This document shows, in pieces, positions 27,101-34,215 of a DNA stretch of 54,928 nt. Position numbers and translations under genes: made by a program. How positions within the stretch are numbered: position 1 is the stretch's first letter; every line of letters starts with the position of its first letter. Location of the stretch: positions 1 to 54,928 of IMG/VR virus record IMGVR_UViG_3300032092_000038. One strand, 5' to 3'. A model generated the notes under the pieces. That model had not been told where the DNA came from. It saw only the letters and a program-made list of their open reading frames with translations, and made no database searches. Source of the DNA: a virus.

Positions 27101-29658
27101 TTCTCTCATCACAAGGTGTTGGAGCGCAAAACATCAGATTGACTGGTCAACAAGGCGCATATGACGGTGCATACCCAATCATTGATGTTCCAGGTGCTGG
27201 TGGTGGTAAAACATTTACAGTCCAAGCTCCGTTCGAAGTTCCAAAACGTGAATGGGCGATTGTTCTAGCAAACGTAGATACTGCTAACGATATTATTACT
27301 GTTCCAGGAACATTAGACCATAACCTACTACTAGGCGAGCAAATTGAGTACTCTCCTAACGGTAATAGTGCTATTGTTGGTGATGATGCTAGATACGTAA
27401 TCCCTATTACATCTACTACATTCCGTTTAGCAAACTCTGTTTCAGACGCAATTGACGGTAACTACGTTCAAATTGTTGCTCCAACAGGAACACACTATAT
27501 TAGAACAGCTAACTTGATTAAAGGTTTGGCTGCTACTGGTACTGTTGATGCAGCAGTTAACACTAAACACTTTGCGGGAACATCTACTAAGTTCTTAACA
27601 GACTTTAAGAAGGGTGATCCACTTTATACGTTCGTTGGTGGACGTATGCGTAAGTTTACTGTTGATTTGGTTCTAACTGATACTGAACTTACAGTTCTCG
27701 AAACTGTTGCTGCTACAGTAACAGCGCAGAAATACTTCTTGAAGACTACTGTTAACCTACGTCCTGATGGATACAACTTACACAAGTCTTTTGACGGTGG
27801 TGTTGATATTACTGCAGGTACTTCACCTAACAGTAAGATTGTTCGTCAATCCCGTAAGTATTTCCGTTATCAATCAGGTAAGGGTATTCAAAACTCATTT
27901 GCTATCAACTTCTCTCCTGCTAAGACACTAGCGAAGTTGACATACAATTCAACAACTAACTTGATTACTTGCTTTACACAAGAAGTTCACAACCTAGCAG
28001 TAAATGATAAGATTACTGTTCAGGATGCAGTTGTTACATCAGGTACTAACTTCTACAACTCTACATTCCTTGTAAACAGTGTTATCGATCCGTTTACATT
28101 CACTGTAGTTTCTGGTGGCGCTATGTTGCAATCTATTGCTTCTGGTTTCCCTGAATACTACAGAAATGAATGGCGTGATTCATACATCCGTGCAGGTATG
28201 TTTGATGATCAAAACGGTTTCTTCTTTGAGTATGATGGACAAGAAATTTATTGCGTACGTCGTTCTTCAACACTACAACTTTCTGGTGTTATTACGGTAA
28301 CAAAAGGTTCACAAGTTGTTGATGGAACTAATACCAGCTTTACTGGTCAGCTAGTTGTTGGCGATAAAGTTGCTATTCGTGGTCAATCTTATAAAGTTGT
28401 TTCAATTCAATCTGACACTCGTTTAGTTGTTCAGCCACCATATCGTGGTGTTACTGCCGAGCAAGTTAAGTTGACTAAGACAGTTGACGTTCGTGTTCCA
28501 AGAACAGAATGGAATATCGACCGTGCTGACGGTGAAGGACCATCAGGATATATCTTTGATCCTCATAAGATTCAGATGGCGTATGCTGACTACTCATGGT
28601 ACGGTGCAGGTAAAATTCGTTTCGGTTTCAAAGATCGCTATGGACATGTGTTCTACTTCCATGAATTTATCCATAACAACAGATTGAACGAATCTTACTT
28701 CCGCTCAGGTAACTTACCTGGACGTTATGAGATTGAAAACGGAGACGACCCAACATCAGCTCCAACACTGTTCCACTTCGGTACTTCCGTTATTATGGAT
28801 GGTTTGTTCTCTGATGACGGTGCATATAAATTCTCCGCTATCTCTAAACCATACGTATACGCTAACGGTACAACAGGAACTGTAGCTACAACTGGTGTTT
28901 CTGGTTTTGAACAAGTTACACTAAGAGGTAAACGTGTTTGGGTATATGCTATCCCTGTTTCAGCTGCAGATGCTGGAAAAGTTATTCAAGGACAGCTACT
29001 ACGTGACCCAAGCAGTATCTTACCTACAAATACATATATTACTCAGGTTAAAGTTCTTGGAACATCTTCTAAGATCTATGCAAGTTACCCAGCTACTGCA
29101 GTTATTCCAGATCCAGGTACATATCTTGATATTCAAAATGGAGTTACACTAACATATGGTGAACTTACTGCTACTGACTTGACAAGACCTCAACCATTGA
29201 TGTCAATTCGTTTGGCGCCATCAGTTGACTCTTCTCTAACTGGATTCCTTGGTGAGCGTGAAATTATTAACCGTATGCAAGTTATTCTTGACTCGGTATC
29301 AGTTACTTCTTCTAAAGAGGTTGACTTGTTCCTAATCTTAAATGGCGCTCCTTCTAAGTTAACATTTACTAACGTAGGAACACCTTCGCTGTCACAATAT
29401 ATTGACCACGACACTGGTGACACTGTCCAAGGTGGTGTTACACTTTATGTGGGTAAATTAACTGGTGGTACAACAGGTAACTTTGACCTTAGTGGCTTGG
29501 TTGACTTGGGTAACGCTATTCTTGGTGGTGACGGTGTTTTCCCTTCTGGACCTGACTTATTAACACTGTTAGTTCAGCCAACTAATACAACAGGTATTTC
29601 TGCAGCATCGCCATTCGTTGTATCAGGAAAACTTTCTTGGTCTGAGTCACAAGCGTAA
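24130..29658 (+). CDS. Giant virion protein (1842 aa), fibre/baseplate type
   Basis: A very long Thr/Gly/Asn-rich protein with no enzyme motif, signal peptide or membrane helix. It opens with a small beta domain (YELSVSANTLTLPGNIRPNRLLLITD), has many short repeats of beta-strand character, two copies of a GTxTxF...GD module (about residues 1134-1205 and 1383-1450), and a strongly conserved-looking region at about 1455-1580 (DGEGPSGYIFDPHKIQMAY, WYGAGKIRFGFKDRYGHV, HEFIHNN, SYFRSGNLPGRYE). I associate that region with large virion proteins of T4-like marine phages. The C-terminus is another beta domain (NGAPSKLTF, KLSWSE). A peripheral tail or baseplate role is inferred. Confidence 0.82.
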   Translation: MAKKLIYTAYELSVSANTLTLPGNIRPNRLLLITDVTNNAIIYNFADPTLGYSNFSYSDSQEITVYNLKANLSALGCTDDDILQIFIEEDHTKIGFEEAMIDPVNKLRVSTPGNLIDTDFEYGLQGTKWETLQTVQNIPTIYSSSGDVPLEGLRSITSTAGSKVVRVLLAQGADIKLGDPIVVQGVTLSLAEGAFLITGVASSTEFYYEIDQQAPRSETISGSYTTVVQAKFFEGSALSLDETDGLGIVTDGAAGASNLLVSTPEVHGLNPRTKIYIRNTIGPKLLTITNVTATAPDGRPYVDISPALTASQTIDSTLITTRGGFLEFPVVTWDWASTYTKYLAPSDVDTVGNTIAWSGHAMLDNYCVVFQTQVRGQTTGGLTDGTVYYVKVVNANTFQLCTDYGTLASVVTLASLDTTKGHPRLGLCYKVEQKQDQQRFTAFFNRNNTVNTNGVNRGFSGQTYSGSQQNFLNDLTATYGTGQIPWQLSVSRIDYTSNTGLFAGNGLWTYYGDGTPPGRVQQYRVGAAGAGSGTQFPNLDISTSIFQGNGTTYNGVGTSAGRYYSGFSLLPDGGLVSRDKFGNPTSNWGVTLYWSGQYRPASLNLNHSGSDFAALNFGLGGRAPQRLIAFQSRTPDSAYTTGSDGYSNLPNQRLNGRYGTGSHKYTNTVTGTNGFGIINTNYTDAGLATFSGNSTHVYYLMADDIPANFRNSIFKAAHGYANNDLAEVTVNSYSTTNRFSFVDNTGAAVPIASATFTCRITVITEDLFRIQPTVAPNTDDMTDYPLNFTIVVQKINPTYNSVYIANHKITTTTEGLFTTSGTAPTPLVNNTTYRIARLNDNRVFFKSASGAGATAVTAPIGNTTANATDFNVSFQTPLGLNPTSATITKIEYRGDFARSTEYVVLKFYNADGTTTNSTFNIGNVAPKAFTASWQTATNWTPKDVSALLRTDGTKGIRVNVDPTSAVNAAPAGMTNWWELRFTVNASSEDIVLSSQGVGAQNIRLTGQQGAYDGAYPIIDVPGAGGGKTFTVQAPFEVPKREWAIVLANVDTANDIITVPGTLDHNLLLGEQIEYSPNGNSAIVGDDARYVIPITSTTFRLANSVSDAIDGNYVQIVAPTGTHYIRTANLIKGLAATGTVDAAVNTKHFAGTSTKFLTDFKKGDPLYTFVGGRMRKFTVDLVLTDTELTVLETVAATVTAQKYFLKTTVNLRPDGYNLHKSFDGGVDITAGTSPNSKIVRQSRKYFRYQSGKGIQNSFAINFSPAKTLAKLTYNSTTNLITCFTQEVHNLAVNDKITVQDAVVTSGTNFYNSTFLVNSVIDPFTFTVVSGGAMLQSIASGFPEYYRNEWRDSYIRAGMFDDQNGFFFEYDGQEIYCVRRSSTLQLSGVITVTKGSQVVDGTNTSFTGQLVVGDKVAIRGQSYKVVSIQSDTRLVVQPPYRGVTAEQVKLTKTVDVRVPRTEWNIDRADGEGPSGYIFDPHKIQMAYADYSWYGAGKIRFGFKDRYGHVFYFHEFIHNNRLNESYFRSGNLPGRYEIENGDDPTSAPTLFHFGTSVIMDGLFSDDGAYKFSAISKPYVYANGTTGTVATTGVSGFEQVTLRGKRVWVYAIPVSAADAGKVIQGQLLRDPSSILPTNTYITQVKVLGTSSKIYASYPATAVIPDPGTYLDIQNGVTLTYGELTATDLTRPQPLMSIRLAPSVDSSLTGFLGEREIINRMQVILDSVSVTSSKEVDLFLILNGAPSKLTFTNVGTPSLSQYIDHDTGDTVQGGVTLYVGKLTGGTTGNFDLSGLVDLGNAILGGDGVFPSGPDLLTLLVQPTNTTGISAASPFVVSGKLSWSESQA

Positions 29659-29670
29659 GGAGCCTCGAAG

Positions 29671-30201
29671 ATGGCATACATCGGAAGAGATCCTTTATAT
29701 GGGGTATTCGAGAAGCAGGTATTGGCTCCCAACGGAGTCCTTACCTCCTTCAATCTGGATTACCTTGTTGGATCTGCAAGTTCATTATTAGTAATAGATG
29801 ATGGCGCAATTCTTGAGCCAGGAGTTGCGTTCACCATCACCAATGGTGGTAGATCCATTCAGTTTGCGACTGCGCCAGCAGGAAATGTCTATCTAATATA
29901 TCTTGGAAAACAACTTCTAGTTCCAAGATATGGTAGATCGTTTATCGTTAGAGATCTTACTGATAACTTAACAATAAATGTATCAGACGTACCTGATATT
30001 CTTTCAGTAAACCCTATTACCACAAATAGAACTGTTTTTATCCCTACTGCTGGTGAACTGGCAGGATATCAAATTATCGTTAGAAATAGAAGTTCTACGG
30101 TATCAGTTATACTCAATGCTGGGGCAAACATTACAACGGTTACGCCAAACTCTTCTGTTACAGTTGCATCAGATGGGGTTAGTTGGTTCGTAGTAACTTA
30201 A
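29671..30201 (+). CDS. Small fibre-like protein with MAYIG adaptor domain
   Basis: A 176-aa protein. Its first 85 residues (MAYIGRDPLYG, NGVLTSFNLDY, SLLVIDDGAILEPGVAF) are related to the N-terminus of the 476-aa fibre protein at 21780. The second half (about residues 90-176) is a beta segment with NRTVFIPTAGELAGYQIIV and a repetitive ITTVTPNSSVTVASDGVSWFVV end, the kind of short tip domain seen in phage virion proteins. It is the last gene before a strong terminator, so it closes the first fibre block. Good AAGGAG ribosome site. Confidence 0.8.
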   Translation: MAYIGRDPLYGVFEKQVLAPNGVLTSFNLDYLVGSASSLLVIDDGAILEPGVAFTITNGGRSIQFATAPAGNVYLIYLGKQLLVPRYGRSFIVRDLTDNLTINVSDVPDILSVNPITTNRTVFIPTAGELAGYQIIVRNRSSTVSVILNAGANITTVTPNSSVTVASDGVSWFVVT

Positions 30202-30204
30202 TTT

Positions 30205-30225
30205 AAGACCCGAAAGGGTCTTTTT
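30205..30225 (+). terminator. Intrinsic terminator after the first fibre block
   Basis: AAGACCC-GAAA-GGGTCTT forms a seven-pair stem with a GAAA tetraloop, followed by a short T run. It starts four bases after the stop codon and 40 bases ahead of a perfect late-promoter box, so it separates two transcription units. Confidence 0.85.
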
Positions 30226-30244
30226 GTTTCTACCTTGCATTAAT

Positions 30245-30252
30245 TATAAATA
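30245..30252 (+). promoter_or_regulatory. Late promoter (TATAAATA) for the second fibre cassette
   Basis: A perfect T4-type TATAAATA lies in the gap between the terminator and the GTG start at 30277. Transcription would begin near 30259. An AGAGGGG Shine-Dalgarno follows. Confidence 0.8.
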
Positions 30253-30276
30253 TAGTAGTAGACTAGAGGGGTAAAA

Positions 30277-30606
30277 GTGGCAACAGTATCTAATCTTTAT
30301 ATCGATCAAGGATCTGATTATAGTTCAATTATAACATTGACTAATCAGAACGGAACAGTCATGAATTTGACTGGATATACTGTAGCATCACAATTTAGAA
30401 AATCCTACCAATCTTCATCTAAGACAGACTTCGTTGCCACTGTTTATAATGCAACAGCTGGTCAAATAAGATTACAATTAACATCAACAGCATCATCTGC
30501 GGTTCAAGCAGGTAGATATCTGTATGATATAGAAATTGTTGGTAATGGGGAAAGAAAAAGAGTCTTAGAAGGAATTGTAGTTATATCACCAGAAATCACG
30601 AGGTAA
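30277..30606 (+). CDS. Small beta-rich virion protein
   Basis: A 109-aa protein with a GTG start backed by a strong GAGGGG site six bases upstream. The sequence (YIDQGSDYSSIITLTNQNG, LTGYTVASQFRKSY, LTSTASSAVQAGRYLYDIEI) looks like an Ig-like or BppU-type N-terminal beta domain common in phage baseplate and fibre proteins: a GxDY...L-x-D-x-x-G opening, a polarity-alternating core and an R-x-x-EG-x-x-x-I-x-PE end. It is first in the second fibre cassette. Structural role inferred. Confidence 0.78.
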   Translation: MATVSNLYIDQGSDYSSIITLTNQNGTVMNLTGYTVASQFRKSYQSSSKTDFVATVYNATAGQIRLQLTSTASSAVQAGRYLYDIEIVGNGERKRVLEGIVVISPEITR

Positions 30607-30610
30607 CAAG

Positions 30611-30868
30611 ATGTCTGATATGACTGTAGTAGTAACAGATCCTGTTATAACGGTTGCTGTTGATTCGACAGGTAGTCAAACAACCGTATCTTCTATTGGT
30701 ATACAAGGACCATCTGCTGCAGATGCTCCTTTAAGTTCCAACGTAGAAGTTGATGTAACAACTAACGGAAAAGTTGACGGATCATTATTAGTATACAAAT
30801 CTGCTACTTCAAAGTGGACAGCAACAAAAACATTAGACGCCCAAAACATGGAAGGCGGTCACTATTAA
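30611..30868 (+). CDS. Small fibre-cassette protein
   Basis: An 85-aa protein, mostly Val/Thr/Ser/Asp. The middle contains SSIGIQGPSAAD, a collagen-like GxQGP stub, and the C-terminal part (KVDGSLLVYKSATSKWTATKTLDAQNMEGGHY) matches the 'DGxxLxYxxxxxxWxxxxxLxxxxxxGG' pattern that ends many phage fibre polypeptides. It stands alone as a small gene between the 109-aa protein and the large fibre. Function unknown; virion role inferred. Confidence 0.75.
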   Translation: MSDMTVVVTDPVITVAVDSTGSQTTVSSIGIQGPSAADAPLSSNVEVDVTTNGKVDGSLLVYKSATSKWTATKTLDAQNMEGGHY

Positions 30869-30884
30869 AAACTGGAGAATTTAG

Positions 30885-33455
30885 ATGGCATCTATTATTC
30901 GTATTAAAAGATCAACTACTGCTGGCGATCCAAGTACGCTGGGAAATGGTGAGTTAGCATATTCTGCAGCCGACTCTAGTGTTGTCAGTGGTGGCGATCG
31001 TCTTTACATTGGTTCTGGTACAGAAACTAGTGGAAATGCAGCTGCGCATATTGTTATTGGTGGTAAGTTCTTTACCGACATGTTGGATCATGCAAAAGGA
31101 ACGCTGACAGCAAACTCTGCTATTATCACTGATGCTAATAGCAAGATCGACAACTTAAAAGTTGACAACATCGATTTAAATGGAAATACTATTAGTGTTA
31201 CAGACACTAACGGTAATCTGACACTTGCTGCTAATGGTACTGGATCTGTTAATGTTTCTACTGGTGCTCTTAAAATTGCGTCTACTGCAGCAGCAACAGG
31301 TTCTAATACTGGAGCATTACAAGTAGCAGGCGGTGCATCTATTGAAGGTGCATTATATCTTAATGGACAACTTTCTGCTGGCGCAGGTTCTTTTACCTCT
31401 ATCAATAATACGCCAATCGGAAATACAACAGCAAGCTCTGGTGCATTTACCACATTAACTGCTTCTAGTACACTAGGTGTAACAGGTGAAGCTACTTTTA
31501 GTGGTGGCGTAAAGATTGGCGCTGATACCCTACAAGAATATATCCAAGATATTACTGGTGGTCAGATTAGTGATAGTACAGAAATTGATGTTACATATAA
31601 TGACACAACTGGCACTACTACACTAGATCTTAAGACAACTGGCGTAACAGCTGGTTCTTATGGTTCTAGTACACAAATTCCAACATTTACTGTTGACAGC
31701 AAAGGTCGTTTGTCTGCAGCAGGTACAGCAAACGTAGCAACAAACTTGTCAATCTCTGGAGACACTGGTAGCGATACTATCTCTCTATTGAACGATACAT
31801 TAAATGTTGTGGGTGGTGAAGGTATTGATACAACTATCAATTCTACTACAAATACACTTACTATCGCAGCAGAAGATGCGTCTTCATCTAATAAGGGTGT
31901 TGCGTCATTCTCTTCAGCAGGGTTTACAGTAACAGCAGGTAATGTTGTACTAAATGATAATGTTGTACAAGGTGTTACAACTGACTCTGGTGCAATCAAT
32001 ATGGCAGGTAATGCCATCAGCATCCTTGGTGGTGAAGGTATTGATGTTACACATACTGGTACTACTATTACTGTTGCTGGCGAAGTAGCAACAGGATCTA
32101 ATCTTGGTGTTGCTTCTTTTGATGGTAACGACTTTACTGTAACAGCTGGTGCAGTTAGTATTAAGGCTGCAGGTGTCAGCAATGCTCAATTAGAAAATTC
32201 AAGTGTAACAATTGGGTCTACTACAGTTTCTCTTGGTGGAACATCTACTACCCTTGCTGGTCTTACAGAATTAACTGTTGATAACTTAAACATCAATGGT
32301 AACACTATTACCGCAACCGATACAAACGGTGGCATTACTCTTGATCCAAACGGAACAGGACATGTTTCTGTAAGTAACGCATTACTAAGAGATGTTGCAA
32401 CTCCTCTATCGCCAACTGATGCTGCTAACAAAGCATACGTAGATGCTGTTGCTGAAGGTTTGCATATTCATGCATCAGTACAAGCTGCTACTACAGCACC
32501 GATTGCTGGTTCAGTAACTTATGATAATGGTACAGATGGTGTTGGCGCAACATTAACTACAGATACACCTATGAATAGCATGGATGGCTATTCATTAGTA
32601 AACGGTGATCGTGTCTTAATTAAGAACCAAACAAATGCAGCCCATAACGGTATTTACATCCGCACTTCTTCAACAGTATTTACTCGTTCTGCTGACTTTA
32701 ATACAACAGCCGAAGTTGCTTCTGGTGACTTCTTATTCGTTTCTAATGGTACAGTAAACGGTAAAACAGGTTGGGTACAGACTGTTAAATCAATCGCCAT
32801 CGGAACAACTAATGTTGTATTTGAGCAATTCTCTGGTGCGGGAACATATATCGCTGGCTCTGGTTTAGCGTTTACAGGAAACACGATTGATATCGTTTTA
32901 CAAACTCAAGGTGGTCTTGAGATTGTATCTGATGAACTAGGACTAAAATCTACTGTAGCAGGAACTGGTTTAGATTTTTCTAATGGCGTAATCTCTCTTG
33001 AATCAACTATCGCTGGTTCTGGTTTAACATACACTTCTGGTGTTATCGACCTTAACCTAGCATCTACAGGCGGTCTTGAAGTTTCTGCAGATGCTCTACA
33101 ATTAAAATCAACTGTTGCTGGTGCTGGTTTGACATACACTTCTGGTGTGTTGGCAGTTGGTGGTACAGCGGATAGAATCACTGTTAATGCAGATAGTATT
33201 GATATTGCTTCTACATATATCGGTCAAAATACTATTACAACATTAGGTACTATTACTACTGGTACTTGGAATGCTACAACTATCGCAGTAAACAGAGGTG
33301 GTACTGGTTTGACATCATATGCAGTTGGCGATTTGTTAGTTGCTAACGGTGCATCAAGTCTTGCTAAATTAACTGTCGGTACTAATGGACAAGTTCTACA
33401 ATCTAATGGAACTACTCTAGTATACGGCGATCTTGACGGTGGAACATACGCTTAA
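30885..33455 (+). CDS. Tail fibre protein (856 aa)
   Basis: A long repetitive fibre. The N-terminus IIRIKRSTTAGDPSTLGNGELAYS is the attachment-type domain shared with the next two genes. The shaft has repeated ASFSSAGFTVTAG / ASFDGNDFTVTAG and VVGGEGIDT / ILGGEGIDV units. Around residues 505-640 is a widespread phage-fibre domain (ANKAYVDAVAEGLHIHASV, GDRVLIKNQTNAAHNGIY, GDFLFVSNGTVNGKTGW). Then come repeated AGxGLTYTSGV units, and the end reads NRGGTGLTSYAVGDLLVANG ... LDGGTYA, a typical fibre C-terminus. There is no S74 peptidase chaperone. It overlaps the next gene at TAATG. Host-recognition role inferred from family features. Confidence 0.88.
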   Translation: MASIIRIKRSTTAGDPSTLGNGELAYSAADSSVVSGGDRLYIGSGTETSGNAAAHIVIGGKFFTDMLDHAKGTLTANSAIITDANSKIDNLKVDNIDLNGNTISVTDTNGNLTLAANGTGSVNVSTGALKIASTAAATGSNTGALQVAGGASIEGALYLNGQLSAGAGSFTSINNTPIGNTTASSGAFTTLTASSTLGVTGEATFSGGVKIGADTLQEYIQDITGGQISDSTEIDVTYNDTTGTTTLDLKTTGVTAGSYGSSTQIPTFTVDSKGRLSAAGTANVATNLSISGDTGSDTISLLNDTLNVVGGEGIDTTINSTTNTLTIAAEDASSSNKGVASFSSAGFTVTAGNVVLNDNVVQGVTTDSGAINMAGNAISILGGEGIDVTHTGTTITVAGEVATGSNLGVASFDGNDFTVTAGAVSIKAAGVSNAQLENSSVTIGSTTVSLGGTSTTLAGLTELTVDNLNINGNTITATDTNGGITLDPNGTGHVSVSNALLRDVATPLSPTDAANKAYVDAVAEGLHIHASVQAATTAPIAGSVTYDNGTDGVGATLTTDTPMNSMDGYSLVNGDRVLIKNQTNAAHNGIYIRTSSTVFTRSADFNTTAEVASGDFLFVSNGTVNGKTGWVQTVKSIAIGTTNVVFEQFSGAGTYIAGSGLAFTGNTIDIVLQTQGGLEIVSDELGLKSTVAGTGLDFSNGVISLESTIAGSGLTYTSGVIDLNLASTGGLEVSADALQLKSTVAGAGLTYTSGVLAVGGTADRITVNADSIDIASTYIGQNTITTLGTITTGTWNATTIAVNRGGTGLTSYAVGDLLVANGASSLAKLTVGTNGQVLQSNGTTLVYGDLDGGTYA
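32967..33148 (+). repeat. Direct repeats in the fibre shaft coding sequence
   Basis: Three related units begin at 32967, 33021 and 33126 and encode GLDFSNGV, GLTYTSGV and GLTYTSGV. The last two are nearly identical at the DNA level over about 23 bases (one A/G difference) and lie 105 bases (35 codons) apart. Confidence 0.7.
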
Positions 33456-34201
33456 TGTCAAACGTAATTAAATTAAAGCGATCTGAAGTTGCCAACGCAG
33501 TGCCGTTGGCAGCAGACCTTGCGGTCGGTGAAGTCGCATTTAATTCAGCCGATAAGAAAATATATTCAAAAGATAGTGGTGGTAATGTTGTTGTAATCGC
33601 TACTGCTAGTGACACACTTCAAAATGTTACTGGTCGTGGAGCTACTTCATCAAATGCTATCACATTAAGTAATGCTACTGCTTCAACATCAACTACTACT
33701 GGAGCATTAAAAGTTACAGGTGGTGTTGGTGTTGGTGGAAAATTAAATGCTGGTTCAGTTGGCATCAATAATGCCTATACTTTACCTACCAGCGATGGTT
33801 CACCAAATTATGTTTTATCAACTGATGGTAGTGGTAATGTATCTTGGATTCCAAATGGTTCTGGTTTTGCTAGTATAACATCACCAAGCCAGACCTCATT
33901 ATCTGCAGTTACATCATCAAGTTTAGATTTTGTGGGTGGATCAGGTATTTCTATTACCTTAGATTCCATCCTAAATAAAATTACAATTACTAATACTGGA
34001 TTGTCATCTGGGTCATTTGCTTCTGAAGCATATGTAGAAGATGTAGTTAATACAGAAGTGTTTCCTACAGGAGACTATGGCGATTTTACTGCATTCTCCC
34101 CAACATTAGATGCGTTCGGTGTTGCAATAACATCTGCCAAAGATTATGATTTAGCTGGATACTCAGGGTATCTTAGAACAGTAAACTTTGGAACATTATA
34201 A
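33455..34201 (+). CDS. Fibre-type protein (248 aa), paralogous N-terminus
   Basis: The N-terminus VIKLKRSEVANAVPLAADLA followed by VGEVAFNSADKKIYSKDSGG is a version of the same domain that starts the 856-aa and 542-aa products. A STSTTTGALKVTGGVGVGG segment (about residues 75-95) is the common fibre-shaft unit, and residues about 100-160 have LPTSDGSPNYVLSTDGSGNVSW, a typical fibre end-unit. The C-terminal part (about 195-248: VEDVVNTEVFPTGDYGDFTAFSP) is a separate short region I do not recognise. Its start overlaps the previous stop. It is probably a short companion fibre. Confidence 0.82.
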   Translation: MSNVIKLKRSEVANAVPLAADLAVGEVAFNSADKKIYSKDSGGNVVVIATASDTLQNVTGRGATSSNAITLSNATASTSTTTGALKVTGGVGVGGKLNAGSVGINNAYTLPTSDGSPNYVLSTDGSGNVSWIPNGSGFASITSPSQTSLSAVTSSSLDFVGGSGISITLDSILNKITITNTGLSSGSFASEAYVEDVVNTEVFPTGDYGDFTAFSPTLDAFGVAITSAKDYDLAGYSGYLRTVNFGTL

Positions 34202-34215
34202 GAGTGGAGATATAA

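Noticed and set aside
31088-32884. Several long minus-strand open frames opposite fibre genes
   Set aside because: They mirror the repetitive Thr/Gly/Ala codons of the real plus-strand fibre genes and lack ribosome sites and plausible protein character.
33971-33977. CTAAATA inside the 248-aa fibre gene
   Set aside because: Within coding sequence and not near a gene start; likely chance.
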